NCBI GenBank assembly: GCA_013426805.1
Contig: JACDZG010000002.1
Coordinates: 121,264 to 185,263, forward strand
From: Chromatiaceae bacterium
GTDB taxonomy: Bacteria > Pseudomonadota > Gammaproteobacteria > Chromatiales > Chromatiaceae
DNA length: 64,000 nt
Direction: 5' to 3'
Of the stretch, positions 54,795 to 63,947 are shown in pieces. A program made the position numbers and the translations under genes. Position 1 is the stretch's first letter. Each line of letters opens with the position of its first letter. Under the pieces are notes generated by a model that ran no database searches, was not told the DNA's origin, and saw only the letters and a list, made by a program, of their open reading frames with translations.

Positions 54795-56579
54795 ATGTTC
54801 TCGGACCTGTCGCGCATCCCCGTCGCCGCCGCCCTGGCGGTTTCATTCCTTGGTCTTGCTCCCGGCGCCGCCGCCGCGGCGGAGGTGGAGAACCGCTGTA
54901 CCCCGACGCCGAACCAGGTCGTGGTGCGCTTCACCTACGGCTCCGAGAAGGCACCCTGGATCCACGAGGTCACCGAGGCCTTCAACCGGCAGGGCGAGCG
55001 GACCGCCTCCGGCAAGGCCATCTGCGTCCATGCCATCCCCAAGGGGTCCGGCGATGCGGTCAACGAGATCAAGGACGGTCAGGCCGGCCCCAATGAGGTC
55101 CACGCCACCAGTCCGGCCTCGGACCTCTATGTCAACCTGATCAATTACGAGACGACCGAGGCGCGGGGCCAGGACCTGCTGAAGGTCGAGGGCTTTCTGG
55201 TCTCCTCCCCGGTGGTGATCGCTATGTGGGAACCGGTGCTCGCCACGCTCGGCCCGGCCGATCAGGTGGGGTGGGCGGAGGTCTTCAAGCGCTCCGCCGC
55301 GGGCGGTTTCCGCTACGGTCAGACCAACCCGGAGAGTTCCAACAGCGGGCTGTCGGCCCTGGTCGCGCAGTTCTATGCGGGGGCCGAAGCGCAGGCCGGA
55401 CGGCCGGTGCCGCGCCTGCCGCTCGCCAAGGTGGAAGACCCCAAGATTCGCGAATTCGTCGCCAAGGTCCATGAAAGCGTCATCCACTACGGCCGCTCCA
55501 CCGGTTTCTATGCCGAGAAGATGCGCGCCGGCGGCCCCCAGTACGCGGATGCGGTGGTGCTCTATGAAAGCGACGTGATCCAGGCCAACCAATACATCCG
55601 CGACCAGGGACTCAAGTTCCCCAAACTGCTGGGGGTCTATCCCAAGGAGGGTACCTTCGCCACCAATCACCCCTTCGCCATCGTCAAGCGCGAGTGGGTG
55701 GACGCGGACGAGGAGGACGCCGCCAAACGCTACTTCGCGTTCCTGATGTCCCCCCAGACCCAGGCCAAGGCACTGCAATACGGGTTCCGTCCGAGCGTCG
55801 CCCTCGACATGGACCCGAAGATTTATGCGATGGTGTGGAACCCGGATAACGGGGTGCAGCCGTTCGCGACGGTGCACAACTTCCTCGCCACCCCGGGCGG
55901 CAACGTGGTCAAGGCCGCCCGCGATGCCTTCCGCGCGATCAAGAACAAGTCCCAGGTGGTACTGGTGATCGACCGCTCCGGCAGCATGGAGATCAAGGTG
56001 CACGACAACGAGCGCGGGGTGGAGCGCACCCGCATGGAGATGGCGGTGGAGAGCGCGAACCTGCTCGCCGGGACCCTCCAGGACAAAGACCGCCTCTCCC
56101 TGCTGCTCTATGATTATCAGGTTCAGTATTCCGAGCTGACGCCGAAAGGCCAGCTGATCGCCATGGATGCGGCCGGTAAGGCGCGTCTGACGGAGGCGCT
56201 CGCCAAGATTCGTCCGGCCGGCGGCACCGCCATGCGGGCGGCCGTCGCCACCGCCTGGACCGACCTCTGCCAGGCGATCAAGGCCAACCCGACGGACCGT
56301 TCGATCCGCGTGCTGGTGGTGCTGACCGATGGGATCGACAACGCCTCCAAAGTGTCGGATGCCGATCTGATCCGACAAATCGGCTTCGCCAAGTCCGATG
56401 GTCGCGGCGGTCAGCTCGGCGATCCCGCCTGCAAGATCCCGGTCTTCGGCGTCGCCTTCGGCAGCGAGGCCGACGACGCGCAGCTCCAGGCCATCAGTGC
56501 CGCCGCCGGCGGCGAGACGCGCCGCGGGGACTCCGCGGAGATCCGCGAGATCTTCAAGCGCTTCAGCGAGCTTCTGTGA
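54795..56579 (+). CDS. Secreted substrate-binding plus vWA domain protein
   Basis: 594 residues with a clear Sec signal (residues 1-29, ending APGAAAAAEVEN). Residues 30-370 form a type II periplasmic binding-protein fold of the SBP_bac_11 type (SSPVVIAMWEPVL; GQTNPESSNSGLSAL). Residues about 385-590 are a vWA domain with an intact metal site: VVLVIDRSGSMEI (DxSxS), PAGGTAM (Thr), and VVLTDGIDN (Asp). The combination is known as 'substrate-binding and VWA domain-containing protein'. It is the first of three genes, the next beginning 26 bp after its stop. Confidence 0.9.
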   Translation: MFSDLSRIPVAAALAVSFLGLAPGAAAAAEVENRCTPTPNQVVVRFTYGSEKAPWIHEVTEAFNRQGERTASGKAICVHAIPKGSGDAVNEIKDGQAGPNEVHATSPASDLYVNLINYETTEARGQDLLKVEGFLVSSPVVIAMWEPVLATLGPADQVGWAEVFKRSAAGGFRYGQTNPESSNSGLSALVAQFYAGAEAQAGRPVPRLPLAKVEDPKIREFVAKVHESVIHYGRSTGFYAEKMRAGGPQYADAVVLYESDVIQANQYIRDQGLKFPKLLGVYPKEGTFATNHPFAIVKREWVDADEEDAAKRYFAFLMSPQTQAKALQYGFRPSVALDMDPKIYAMVWNPDNGVQPFATVHNFLATPGGNVVKAARDAFRAIKNKSQVVLVIDRSGSMEIKVHDNERGVERTRMEMAVESANLLAGTLQDKDRLSLLLYDYQVQYSELTPKGQLIAMDAAGKARLTEALAKIRPAGGTAMRAAVATAWTDLCQAIKANPTDRSIRVLVVLTDGIDNASKVSDADLIRQIGFAKSDGRGGQLGDPACKIPVFGVAFGSEADDAQLQAISAAAGGETRRGDSAEIREIFKRFSELL

Positions 56580-56605
56580 TCACTGCCAAGTCGAGGACGA
56601 TCCCG

Positions 56606-58135
56606 ATGTCACCATCCGCGAATCCCGCGCCGACCACAGACCGAGCCAACACCGCATTCGGTAGACTCGGCCACACGGCAGCCCGCACCGTGCTGGCGTT
56701 CGCCATCGCACTCGCCGCGCCCACGCTGCCGGCGGCCGAGAAGCTGTTCGACTTCGGCAGCCTCAACGTCGACCTGTCCAAGGTCCAGGCGAAACCCGGC
56801 GCGACCCCCGATCAGGCCGGGGCTCCAGCGGGCACGGCCGTGAAAGAGGCGCCGACCCAGCAGTTGCCGAGTACGCCGGAGAGTCCGGCCCCGGCCGTCT
56901 TGCCGCGCGACGGTCAGGAGTCCATCGGCGCCACGGTCAAGACCCAGGCGGTCACGGTCAAACCGGTCGAGGTGAGCGCGGCCAACACCGGGCAGCAGCA
57001 AGTGACCTATCCGGTACCGGAAGACCGGCCGGTCATCGAGGTCAAGATCGCCGCCGGCTCCGAAAAGAAGGACTGGTTCGAGGAGGCCGCCCGCCGCTTC
57101 ATGGCCGACCCCAGCCTCAACAGCATCGACGGCAAGCCCATCCGCCTCACCGTCGACAAGATCGGCTCGACTGAGTCGGCGACCCTGCTGGCCGGCGGCA
57201 AGACCATGCACGGCGGGCGCAACGAGTATCAGGTGTGGGCACCCGCCTCCAGCATCTTCCGCAGCGTCGTGGAAGAAGCCTTCACCGGCGGCAAATTGTT
57301 TGAGACCGATGAATCGGTGGCGCGCAGCCCCATGGTCTTCGTCACCTGGGAGCCGGTGCAGCAGGCCATCGATCAGAAGATCGAGAAGTCGATGAGTTTC
57401 GATACCATGACCGAGATCTTCTCCCGCGAGTTGAGCGGCGAGAAAATCGATCCCAACGGGCGGAGCTTTCAGTTCGGCTTTACCCGCCCTCAAGACTCCA
57501 ACAGCGGCGCCGTCGCCCTGATCACCATGGCCTACGAGTTCTTCGCCAAGGACCGCGGGCGCTATCGAATCCGCTTAGAGGACCTGAAGAACCCGGACTT
57601 CCAGGCCTATCTGGCCTTCATTAAGTATATGGCCGACCAGACCAAGGACAGCACCGGCAAGCTCGCCGAGCCGCTGATGCAGGCCGGTTACGGAGGCCAG
57701 CCGCTGTCCAGCGTCTATGTCTATGAGAACCTGGGCGTGAAAGTCGCGTTCATCCGTAAGGCCAATGATCCGACCGGAGCCAAGCCGGTGATCCGCTATC
57801 CCAAGTACAATCTGATCTCGGACCACCCCTACTACACCCTGCGCCACGGCAATTCGCAGGCGCAGGTAGAGGCCGCGCGGCGCTTCAAAGACTTCCTGCT
57901 GACGCGCGACATCCAACTGCTTGCCCTGCAAAAGGAAGGCTTCCGCCCGGTCAGTCCCCAAGTCTCCAACCAGGAGATGAACGACGTCCTGGGCGATTTC
58001 GTCACCGAGAACGGACTGGTGCCGGACCTGATCAAGGCCTCCCAAATCCTCATCCCGGCGCAGAGCGGCGAGGTCATTATGGCCTTGATCCGCACTTACC
58101 AGGGGCTTGGCGACCCGGTCGGACCCAATCTCTGA
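56606..58135 (+). CDS. Substrate-binding (SBP_bac_11-type) secreted protein
   Basis: 509 residues. A long N-region precedes a hydrophobic signal (TVLAFAIALAAPTLPAAEKL). After a Pro/Ala/Thr linker (about 65-135) comes a binding-protein fold related to the previous gene's first half (VWAPASSIFRSVVEE; FGFTRPQDSNSGAVALITMA). ATG 56606 has a GAGGA site; a GTG at 56576 that overlaps the previous stop is an alternative start. It is probably a paralogous partner of the vWA protein in the cell envelope. Confidence 0.87.
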   Translation: MSPSANPAPTTDRANTAFGRLGHTAARTVLAFAIALAAPTLPAAEKLFDFGSLNVDLSKVQAKPGATPDQAGAPAGTAVKEAPTQQLPSTPESPAPAVLPRDGQESIGATVKTQAVTVKPVEVSAANTGQQQVTYPVPEDRPVIEVKIAAGSEKKDWFEEAARRFMADPSLNSIDGKPIRLTVDKIGSTESATLLAGGKTMHGGRNEYQVWAPASSIFRSVVEEAFTGGKLFETDESVARSPMVFVTWEPVQQAIDQKIEKSMSFDTMTEIFSRELSGEKIDPNGRSFQFGFTRPQDSNSGAVALITMAYEFFAKDRGRYRIRLEDLKNPDFQAYLAFIKYMADQTKDSTGKLAEPLMQAGYGGQPLSSVYVYENLGVKVAFIRKANDPTGAKPVIRYPKYNLISDHPYYTLRHGNSQAQVEAARRFKDFLLTRDIQLLALQKEGFRPVSPQVSNQEMNDVLGDFVTENGLVPDLIKASQILIPAQSGEVIMALIRTYQGLGDPVGPNL

Positions 58136-58154
58136 ATCATCGAGGATCAACCAG

Positions 58155-58829
58155 ATGAGGACAAGACGGCTGACTCCCGCCACGCGGCGGCCCGCGCTTT
58201 TACTCGGCACACTGATGGCGACCACCGCTGTCCAGGCGGCCAGCTTCGGCGATTACCTGAAGCAGTTGGGCGGCTTCTCCTTCGGCGGGAGCGAATTCAA
58301 CCCGGCGGATATGGCCGGCAACCAGAAGCAATGGGAAGATCGCGAGCGCTGGGTCAAGGAGGCCCTGGACCAAGCCTATCTGGCCCTGGCGCGCTCCGAT
58401 AAGGAGGTGAGCCTGTTCGACTTCCAGAACTATTACAATGTACTGTCCATCCAGTGGACCCCCGAGTACCTGACCGACCCGGCCCAGATCGGCAATCTCA
58501 ACGCTTATGCCACCTTCACCGAGTACCTGTCGCGCTATCTCAAGGTGAAGCAGGAGTTGATTGCCAAGATCGCTGAACTCAACCGTCACTATGCAGTCTT
58601 GAAACAGATCGACCCGCGCCGGCTCACCGGTCCGTTCCAACTGGACACCGGCGGCCAGGCGCAGTCCTACACGCAACAGGCCGCCGGCTCGGTGGACGCC
58701 ACCGCCCACCAGGCGGCCCTGGCCACTTCCGCCGGGGCGGTGGAAAAATACACCGCGGAATTGAATCGCGCCATCGACTATGGGCTCGAGCTGGAAGGCC
58801 ACTTCAAGCAGGCGGCGGGGCTTCAGTGA
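58155..58829 (+). CDS. Secreted helical protein, third gene of the vWA operon
   Basis: 224 residues with a signal peptide (RRPALLLGTLMATTAVQAAS). The mature part is helical, with QWEDRERWVKEALDQAYLAL and LSRYLKVKQELIAKIAELNR. I do not recognise the family. It follows the second gene by 19 bp, so it is co-transcribed and probably part of the same envelope complex. Confidence 0.8.
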   Translation: MRTRRLTPATRRPALLLGTLMATTAVQAASFGDYLKQLGGFSFGGSEFNPADMAGNQKQWEDRERWVKEALDQAYLALARSDKEVSLFDFQNYYNVLSIQWTPEYLTDPAQIGNLNAYATFTEYLSRYLKVKQELIAKIAELNRHYAVLKQIDPRRLTGPFQLDTGGQAQSYTQQAAGSVDATAHQAALATSAGAVEKYTAELNRAIDYGLELEGHFKQAAGLQ

Positions 58830-58842
58830 CCTGACTCGGTAC

Positions 58843-59181
58843 TTACCGCCCCCGACCCGCGAAGGTCTCGCCAAGCACCCGCTCCAACACCGCGATCAAG
58901 TCCTCCCAACGGGAAACGAACTCGGCGGCGCCGAGGTCCAGGGCGCAGCGGCGATTCACCGACTCATACTCGGAGCGCAGTTCGTTGAGGTAAGCGTCGT
59001 TCAGTGAATAGCCCAGGAACAGGACGGTGGAGGTGGCGAACAGCGACCGCAACACCGTGAGGTACGCGGGGTCGGCATAGAGGCGCCGCTGGTGTTGGGC
59101 GCGTGTCAGCACCAGCGATTGGGCGACATCCAACCGGCCATGGAGGATGGTCGCCATGAGCCGCGGATCGATGGCCAGCAT
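58843..59181 (-). pseudogene. C-terminal remnant of a SIR2-domain protein
   Basis: 112 residues: ILHGRLDVAQSLVLTRAQHQ, LFATSTVLFLGYSLNDAYLN and a short tail. This is the second half of SIR2_2 domains (HG..., tvLFlGySl.D). The NAD-binding N-terminal half is missing, and after LRSEYESVNRR the usual segment also seems shortened. It lies 13 bp from the convergent vWA operon and shows that a SIR2 gene once stood here. Confidence 0.7.
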
Positions 59182-59229
59182 CGCGAATCGCCGCGGCCGG
59201 CGTGGCCGGCCGCCGCCGCTTCCCCCGGC

Positions 59230-59493
59230 TTACTTCTTGATCATTTCGTCGTTCATGCCGGCGTCGAAGAACTCCTTATGCGCCTTCTCGAAGTCGGCAC
59301 AGGCCGCCCCACCCTTGGCCACATTCATCCGCGTGCACTTTCTGGTCCCCTTGGCCAAGTCGGCACAGGCGCCGCCCGGCGCAAACAGCGCAGCGCAATC
59401 CTTATGCATTTGCGCCTTCAAGGTCGCCTCGTCCTCGGCGGCCATCGCCACTGCACCAAACAGAAATAACATGCAGAACACTGGAAGTTTCAT
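59230..59493 (-). CDS. Small secreted Cys-rich protein
   Basis: 87 residues with a Sec signal (MKLPVFCMLFLFGAVAMAAE) and an AGGAGA ribosome-binding site. The mature ~68 residues have four Cys (HKDC, GGACAD, RKCTR, AACAD), which could form two disulfides in the periplasm. No family recognised. It lies between the SIR2 remnant and a repeat. Confidence 0.78.
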   Translation of the reverse strand: MKLPVFCMLFLFGAVAMAAEDEATLKAQMHKDCAALFAPGGACADLAKGTRKCTRMNVAKGGAACADFEKAHKEFFDAGMNDEMIKK

Positions 59494-59551
59494 CTCTTAT
59501 CTCCTGATCAGCAAAGGTGTTTCGATACTGCTTGTCGGCACGATCGCCTTG

Positions 59552-59670
59552 TTGAGGCCTTGATCGTCGTTCCGGTCACGAGAAGACCGGAGGTCGAGAC
59601 TCTAGCCGGTCGACATCGCCTATCGGCGACCCTGGTCCGGCGAAAGCCTCGACCTCCAGTGGGTAACGCC
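59552..59670 (-). repeat. Partial copy of the MITE-like element's outer flank
   Basis: TTGATCGTCGTTCCGGTCAC, GAAGACCGGAGGTCGAG, CCGGTCGACATCG and CCTGGTCCGGC correspond in order to the outer block of the composite repeat at 4850-4930, here without the GTGGGAGCGGCG arms. The gap 59494-59702 holds nothing else. Confidence 0.65.
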
Positions 59671-59702
59671 CCGGCGCCGGCCGGAACGCGACCCGCTACC
59701 CG

Positions 59703-60734
59703 CTAGCGGATGTTGGGGATCTCCGCCTGAACGCGCTCCACGACGGCCTTCGGCATCGGGATGTAGCCGAGGTCGGCCGCCATCGCCTGACCATCCGCCA
59801 GCGCCCAGGTGACGAAGTCGCGCAGGGCGGCACTGATCCGTTCGTTGCCGTGCTCGCGGAAGAACAGCATCCAGGTAAAGGTGACGATCGGGTAGGCCGC
59901 CGGGTCAGCGGGGTCCGTCACCCAGATGCGCAGGTCCTTGCCCGTGAGGTCCGCGCCGGCCAAGGCCGCCTGTCCGGACTCGTCGCTGGGCGCGACGAAT
60001 TGACCGGCGGCATTCTCCAGCATCGCCACCTGGGCGTTGGTCGAGGTGGCGAAGAAATACTCGATGTAACCGATCGAACCAACGGTCTGGTTGACCGTGG
60101 CGGTGACGCCATCGTTGCGCGGTGCGCCGATGATATTCGGCTGGTTCGGCCAGGACACCGAGGTGCCGGTCCCCACCCGCGTGCGGAAGGACTCGTTGAT
60201 AGCGCTCAGGTGTTGAGTGAAGACAAAGGTGGTACCCGAGGAATCGGACCGCCGCACGACCCGGATCGTCCGGTCCGGGAGGGTCACCCCTGGATTGGCC
60301 GCGACGATCCGCGGATCGCTCCAGTTGGTGATCTCACCGGAGAAGATCAGCGGGTAGACGGCACGCGGCAGCCGCACATTGTCGACGCCCGGCAGGTTGT
60401 AGGCGAGCACGATCTCACCGGCCGTCATGGGCAGCACCAGCACCCCGCCGCGCACCTGGGCCATCTCCTCGTCGGTCATGGCCGCGTCGCTGGCGCCAAA
60501 ATCGAAAGTGCGATTGATGACGTTGCGCACGCCGGTGCCGCTGCCGACCGACTGGTAGTTGATCCTTATGCCCCGGTTGTCCCGGTTGAAGTGACGAAAC
60601 CACGCCGAGTAAAGCGGGAACGGGAAGCTCGCCCCGCCGCCGTTGATCCGGACCTGCTGCGCCTGCGCCGGCACGCTGAGCAGTAAGCTGAGGGCCAAGG
60701 CGAGCGCGGCGGCGCCAATACGATGCAGATGCAT
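59703..60734 (-). CDS. pstS: PstS-like phosphate-binding protein
   Basis: 343 residues with a Sec signal (ALALSLLLSVPAQAQQVR). The phosphate-binding elements of PstS are present: GGGASFPFPLYSAWF near the mature N-terminus, VGSGTGVRNVINRTFDFGAS, and RSDSSGTTFVFTQHLS. No pst transporter genes are beside it, so it may be an orphan or a paralogue acting in another process. Confidence 0.9.
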   Translation of the reverse strand: MHLHRIGAAALALALSLLLSVPAQAQQVRINGGGASFPFPLYSAWFRHFNRDNRGIRINYQSVGSGTGVRNVINRTFDFGASDAAMTDEEMAQVRGGVLVLPMTAGEIVLAYNLPGVDNVRLPRAVYPLIFSGEITNWSDPRIVAANPGVTLPDRTIRVVRRSDSSGTTFVFTQHLSAINESFRTRVGTGTSVSWPNQPNIIGAPRNDGVTATVNQTVGSIGYIEYFFATSTNAQVAMLENAAGQFVAPSDESGQAALAGADLTGKDLRIWVTDPADPAAYPIVTFTWMLFFREHGNERISAALRDFVTWALADGQAMAADLGYIPMPKAVVERVQAEIPNIR

Positions 60735-60914
60735 GCGGAGTGCTCCTGACTTGAGGGGTTGCGACGGGGTCTCACGCGGCGTCCCAGGCGCCGCGTGAGG
60801 ATCATCCCACCGCGATGTTACGGAGCCGTGAACCGAACGCGTGGTCAGTACCTGAGCCCGTTCCCGTCAGCGGGCGGCAGCGGAAGTCGCTGGAGCCTCG
60901 GGTGGGCCTCAACT

Positions 60915-61316
60915 TCAGCCGGTACCCTCAATCCGTAACGCGACAGCCGCGACAACACTTTCGGAGAGAGCCAGCGCGCACCGAATCTGACTCGGACTTG
61001 GATCTGTATTCTCACTCGGGTAGCGGAATTCAGTCGAATAAGGCGTCAACTCGTCGCAGGCATCGTAGAATTGGTCGAGTGACTGATCGATGGCGACACA
61101 GCGCCCGAGCAGTACGCGCAGGTCATGCGTTTTGGGGATCGCGTCACCGGTAACAGCGATTACCGCCTTGAGCGCCTTCTCTGCGGCTTGCTGGCAATGG
61201 TAGGAAGCGGTAGCCGGATATGGGTCGGTCCCGGACAGTAGCTTGGCAGCAGCACCCAGGTCATCGCGGGCGCGACGCAGCCAGGCCAGTGCCTCGAGGC
61301 GCTGCAGATCAGCCAT
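60915..61316 (-). CDS. HEPN-domain protein (likely toxin of HEPN-MNT pair)
   Basis: 133 residues with the HEPN features AWLRRARDDLGAAAKLL, ASYHCQQAAEKALKAV and KTHDLRVLLGRC. HEPN proteins of this kind are RNases controlled by an MNT nucleotidyltransferase. The start overlaps the MNT stop by 8 bases on the same strand, the usual arrangement. Confidence 0.88.
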   Translation of the reverse strand: MADLQRLEALAWLRRARDDLGAAAKLLSGTDPYPATASYHCQQAAEKALKAVIAVTGDAIPKTHDLRVLLGRCVAIDQSLDQFYDACDELTPYSTEFRYPSENTDPSPSQIRCALALSESVVAAVALRIEGTG

Positions 61317-61632
61317 TCAATCGCCGCCCTTCAGTCAAGGCACGAAACAGCAGTGACGAACGCACCGGATTGGTTTGCTGGATCTCCGCCCGCGTGCGAA
61401 CGATGATATCACACGGCACGGGAACTCCTCGCAAAGCGCGGTGCGCGCGCACGGCTCGACGGTGGGGCGGCTCGTCGGAGTCGGCCAGAATAACCAGCAG
61501 GTCGACGTCGCTATCCTCGGTCGGGCTGCCCCACGCGTGGGACCCGAACAGGATGATCTGCTCCGGGTGCAGGTCGGCAGCGATACGCTTTGCGATGTCT
61601 GCCAGGATGTCCCGCGTCAAGGAAGATGCCAT
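61309..61632 (-). CDS. MNT-type minimal nucleotidyltransferase (antitoxin)
   Basis: 107 residues with the catalytic motif ILFGSHAWGSPTEDSDVDLL (GS...DxD). In HEPN-MNT modules the MNT protein modifies the HEPN toxin (AMPylation) and silences it. ATG 61632 has a GGAG site six bases away; the Met codon just before it is an alternative, and the longer frame to 61701 is unlikely. Confidence 0.87.
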   Translation of the reverse strand: MASSLTRDILADIAKRIAADLHPEQIILFGSHAWGSPTEDSDVDLLVILADSDEPPHRRAVRAHRALRGVPVPCDIIVRTRAEIQQTNPVRSSLLFRALTEGRRLNG

Positions 61633-61790
61633 CATGTACTCCGACTGTTGCCTGGTCAGTGTAACACCGGACCCGGAAGGGACACGATAGCGGCTCGGCA
61701 ACTGCCGCGTCTTTGTAGGTCGGTGAGGTCACCTGCGCGGTGATCGGCCCAATGCCTTCAATGCGGCGGGGACCGACCGCGCGACCGGGC

Positions 61791-63653
61791 TCAATCCTCC
61801 AGATCAGCCACCGCCAGGCGCCGCAGCGTGGCGCGCTGTTTGCTGTAATGCTCATCCATGCGGTCGATGATGTCGGCCAGAAAGCGCACGGTCTCGACGA
61901 TCTTGGGTCCTTTGTTGAGCATGGCGCACTCGGCCATGACGCTCATGCCGGCGTCCGACACCTCGGCGCGCGAGGGGGCGCCGGTCTTGGCCATGCCCTC
62001 CAGAATTTGGGTCGCCCAGATCACCGGCACATGGGCCGCTTCGCACAGCCACAGGATCTCCTGCTGGACCTCCGATAACCGCTCGAACCCCACCTCCACC
62101 GCCAGATCGCCGCGCGCGATCATCACCCCGACCGGAGGACGGTGCAGACTCGCCAGCAACAGGCGCGGCAGGTTCTCGAAGGCCCGCCGGTTCTCGATCT
62201 TCAGCACCACCCCCAGCCGCTGCGCGCCCAAACGGTCGAGCTCGGCATGCAATTGGGCGATGTCCTGCGGCTCGCGCACGAACGACAGTTGGACCATGTC
62301 CGCCAGCCGCACGATCGCGGGCAGGTCGGCCAAATCCTTGGCGGTGAGCGCGCTCATGGCGAGCGGTGTGTCGGGGAAGTTGATGCCCTTCTCGGCACGC
62401 AGCTTGGCCCCTTTGGGTCCGGTCTGGGTGATGGTGACGGTGATCCGCTCGCCATCGTTGGCGGCGACCACCCCGCCGATCTTGCCATCGTCGAACCAGA
62501 CCGCGTGTCCGGGACGGGCGCACTCAAAGGCGGCCGCAAGGGTGCAATGGACCTGGGCAGGGGTCACAATGGTGCCGTCCGCGGCGCGCTCGGCACCCTG
62601 GCCGGGCACATCAACGCGGGTCAGGACGAGGGAATCACCGACCGCCAGTGCAATTGGCGGGATGACTTCCGGCACATTGCTGAAGGCGCCGGTGCCGACG
62701 GAGTCGCCGCCGCGGCGGGCGGTGACGCTGGTGGATTCTTCCACGTAGGCGGTCTGCTCGATCTCGGCCACCCAGGAGGCACCCTGCGCCTCGCGCACCT
62801 GCAGGCAATGCGCCTGACCGCGGGCGTCGGTGAAGTCGAGCTGGTCGCCCACTGCGATGTGACCGAGCAGCCCGCCGCTGACCTCGAGGCGCAGGCGCAG
62901 GTCCGAGGGCGTCGGCTCGGCCGCCTCGGCGGGGGTCAGCCACACCCGTCCCGGCCGCGCCAGCCGACCGAAGCAATCGCGCTGCGGGGCGAGCCGCTGC
63001 ACCCGGCCGCTCGCCCGCAAGGTTCCGGTGCGCAGCTTGGGACCGGCCAGGTCCATGGCGACCCGGCAACTCCACCCCAACGTCTGTTCGGCGCGGCGCA
63101 GATTGTCGACCATCGCCGCCCACTCCGCGGGGCCATCGTGGGCGCAGTTGATGCGCATCACGTCCATGCCGGCCTCGACCAGGTTCTGCACGAGTTGGGC
63201 ATCGGTCGCCGCCTCACTCGGCATGGTGACCATGATGCGCACGAGGCGGCCCTGGGGATCAGGCCCCAGCAGGGCCTGGGTGTGCTCACGCAGCCGCTGG
63301 GGGCCGGACTTGAAGTCCACCGGGGGCGTGGGCGGCGGGAGCGGGTGCCCGCCGCCGGGCGCGGGGTCTTGAATCTGCTCCAGGACCTCGATCACGGCGT
63401 TGAGGCTCGCCAGGGCATGCGGCTCCAGCACCCCGAGCGACGACAACCCGAGCGCGCTGAGATCCTGTTGCAGGGCGCGGATGTCGTGATGTCGCACGCT
63501 GAGATAATGCAGCAGGTTGCGCGCGCTGTCGCGCCGCTGCGGCGCGATGGCGGCGAGCTCGCCGGCAAAACGTTGTTCCAGCGCCAGGGCACCGTCCCGC
63601 AGGGCGACGAGCTGGGCGGCGAGAGCGGATAGTTGGGCGGGTGTGGCAGGCAT
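61791..63653 (-). CDS. pyk: Pyruvate kinase, atypical (long N-terminus, no C-terminal domain)
   Basis: 620 residues. After a ~130-residue helical extension the TIM-barrel core appears: GMDVMRINCAHDG, VAMDLAGPKLRTG, a large inserted B region, WFDDGKIGGVV, LKIENRRAFENLP, GVMIARGDLAVEVG and ATQILEGMAKTGAPSRAEVS. These carry the metal-, substrate- and catalytic Lys residues of pyruvate kinase. It ends soon after the barrel (RMDEHYSKQRA), so the usual C-terminal regulatory domain is absent. Single-domain proteins of this type exist in phototrophs and have not all been shown to be pyruvate kinases. Confidence 0.83.
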   Translation of the reverse strand: MPATPAQLSALAAQLVALRDGALALEQRFAGELAAIAPQRRDSARNLLHYLSVRHHDIRALQQDLSALGLSSLGVLEPHALASLNAVIEVLEQIQDPAPGGGHPLPPPTPPVDFKSGPQRLREHTQALLGPDPQGRLVRIMVTMPSEAATDAQLVQNLVEAGMDVMRINCAHDGPAEWAAMVDNLRRAEQTLGWSCRVAMDLAGPKLRTGTLRASGRVQRLAPQRDCFGRLARPGRVWLTPAEAAEPTPSDLRLRLEVSGGLLGHIAVGDQLDFTDARGQAHCLQVREAQGASWVAEIEQTAYVEESTSVTARRGGDSVGTGAFSNVPEVIPPIALAVGDSLVLTRVDVPGQGAERAADGTIVTPAQVHCTLAAAFECARPGHAVWFDDGKIGGVVAANDGERITVTITQTGPKGAKLRAEKGINFPDTPLAMSALTAKDLADLPAIVRLADMVQLSFVREPQDIAQLHAELDRLGAQRLGVVLKIENRRAFENLPRLLLASLHRPPVGVMIARGDLAVEVGFERLSEVQQEILWLCEAAHVPVIWATQILEGMAKTGAPSRAEVSDAGMSVMAECAMLNKGPKIVETVRFLADIIDRMDEHYSKQRATLRRLAVADLED

Positions 63654-63947
63654 AATCGCGGTCGGTCTCAGTATCTCGGTGGTGGACGGGGCGGTGCGCG
63701 GTCGGGATAAGATACGAGTTGTTCATTACCGTTCGACGACGGCTCAAGGCCCCCTGCGTAGGCGGGTGATGCCCTCTCATCGTGGCGGAACGCGCGCCTG
63801 GCGGCAACTGCCGCGCGCCGGGAGCGACTGGGGCATGAACAGCGTAGCGTGTCGGTCATTTCCGTATGGAAATAGATGCCATGACCGCACGCGAACAGCA
63901 ACGCGATCAATAGCGGCAACAACGACGAACAAGCTACCCGGCGCCGG
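63654..63947. other. Intergenic stretch, doubtful small frame
   Basis: Contains a minus-strand frame (63668-63922, starting MLPLLIALLFACGHG) with a short hydrophobic start but a low-complexity Arg/Pro-rich remainder and no ribosome-binding site; not accepted as a gene. Confidence 0.3.

Noticed and set aside
63668..63922. 84-residue minus-strand frame with hydrophobic start near the right edge
   Set aside because: No ribosome-binding site, low-complexity Arg/Pro-rich remainder and frame shadowed by GC-rich composition.
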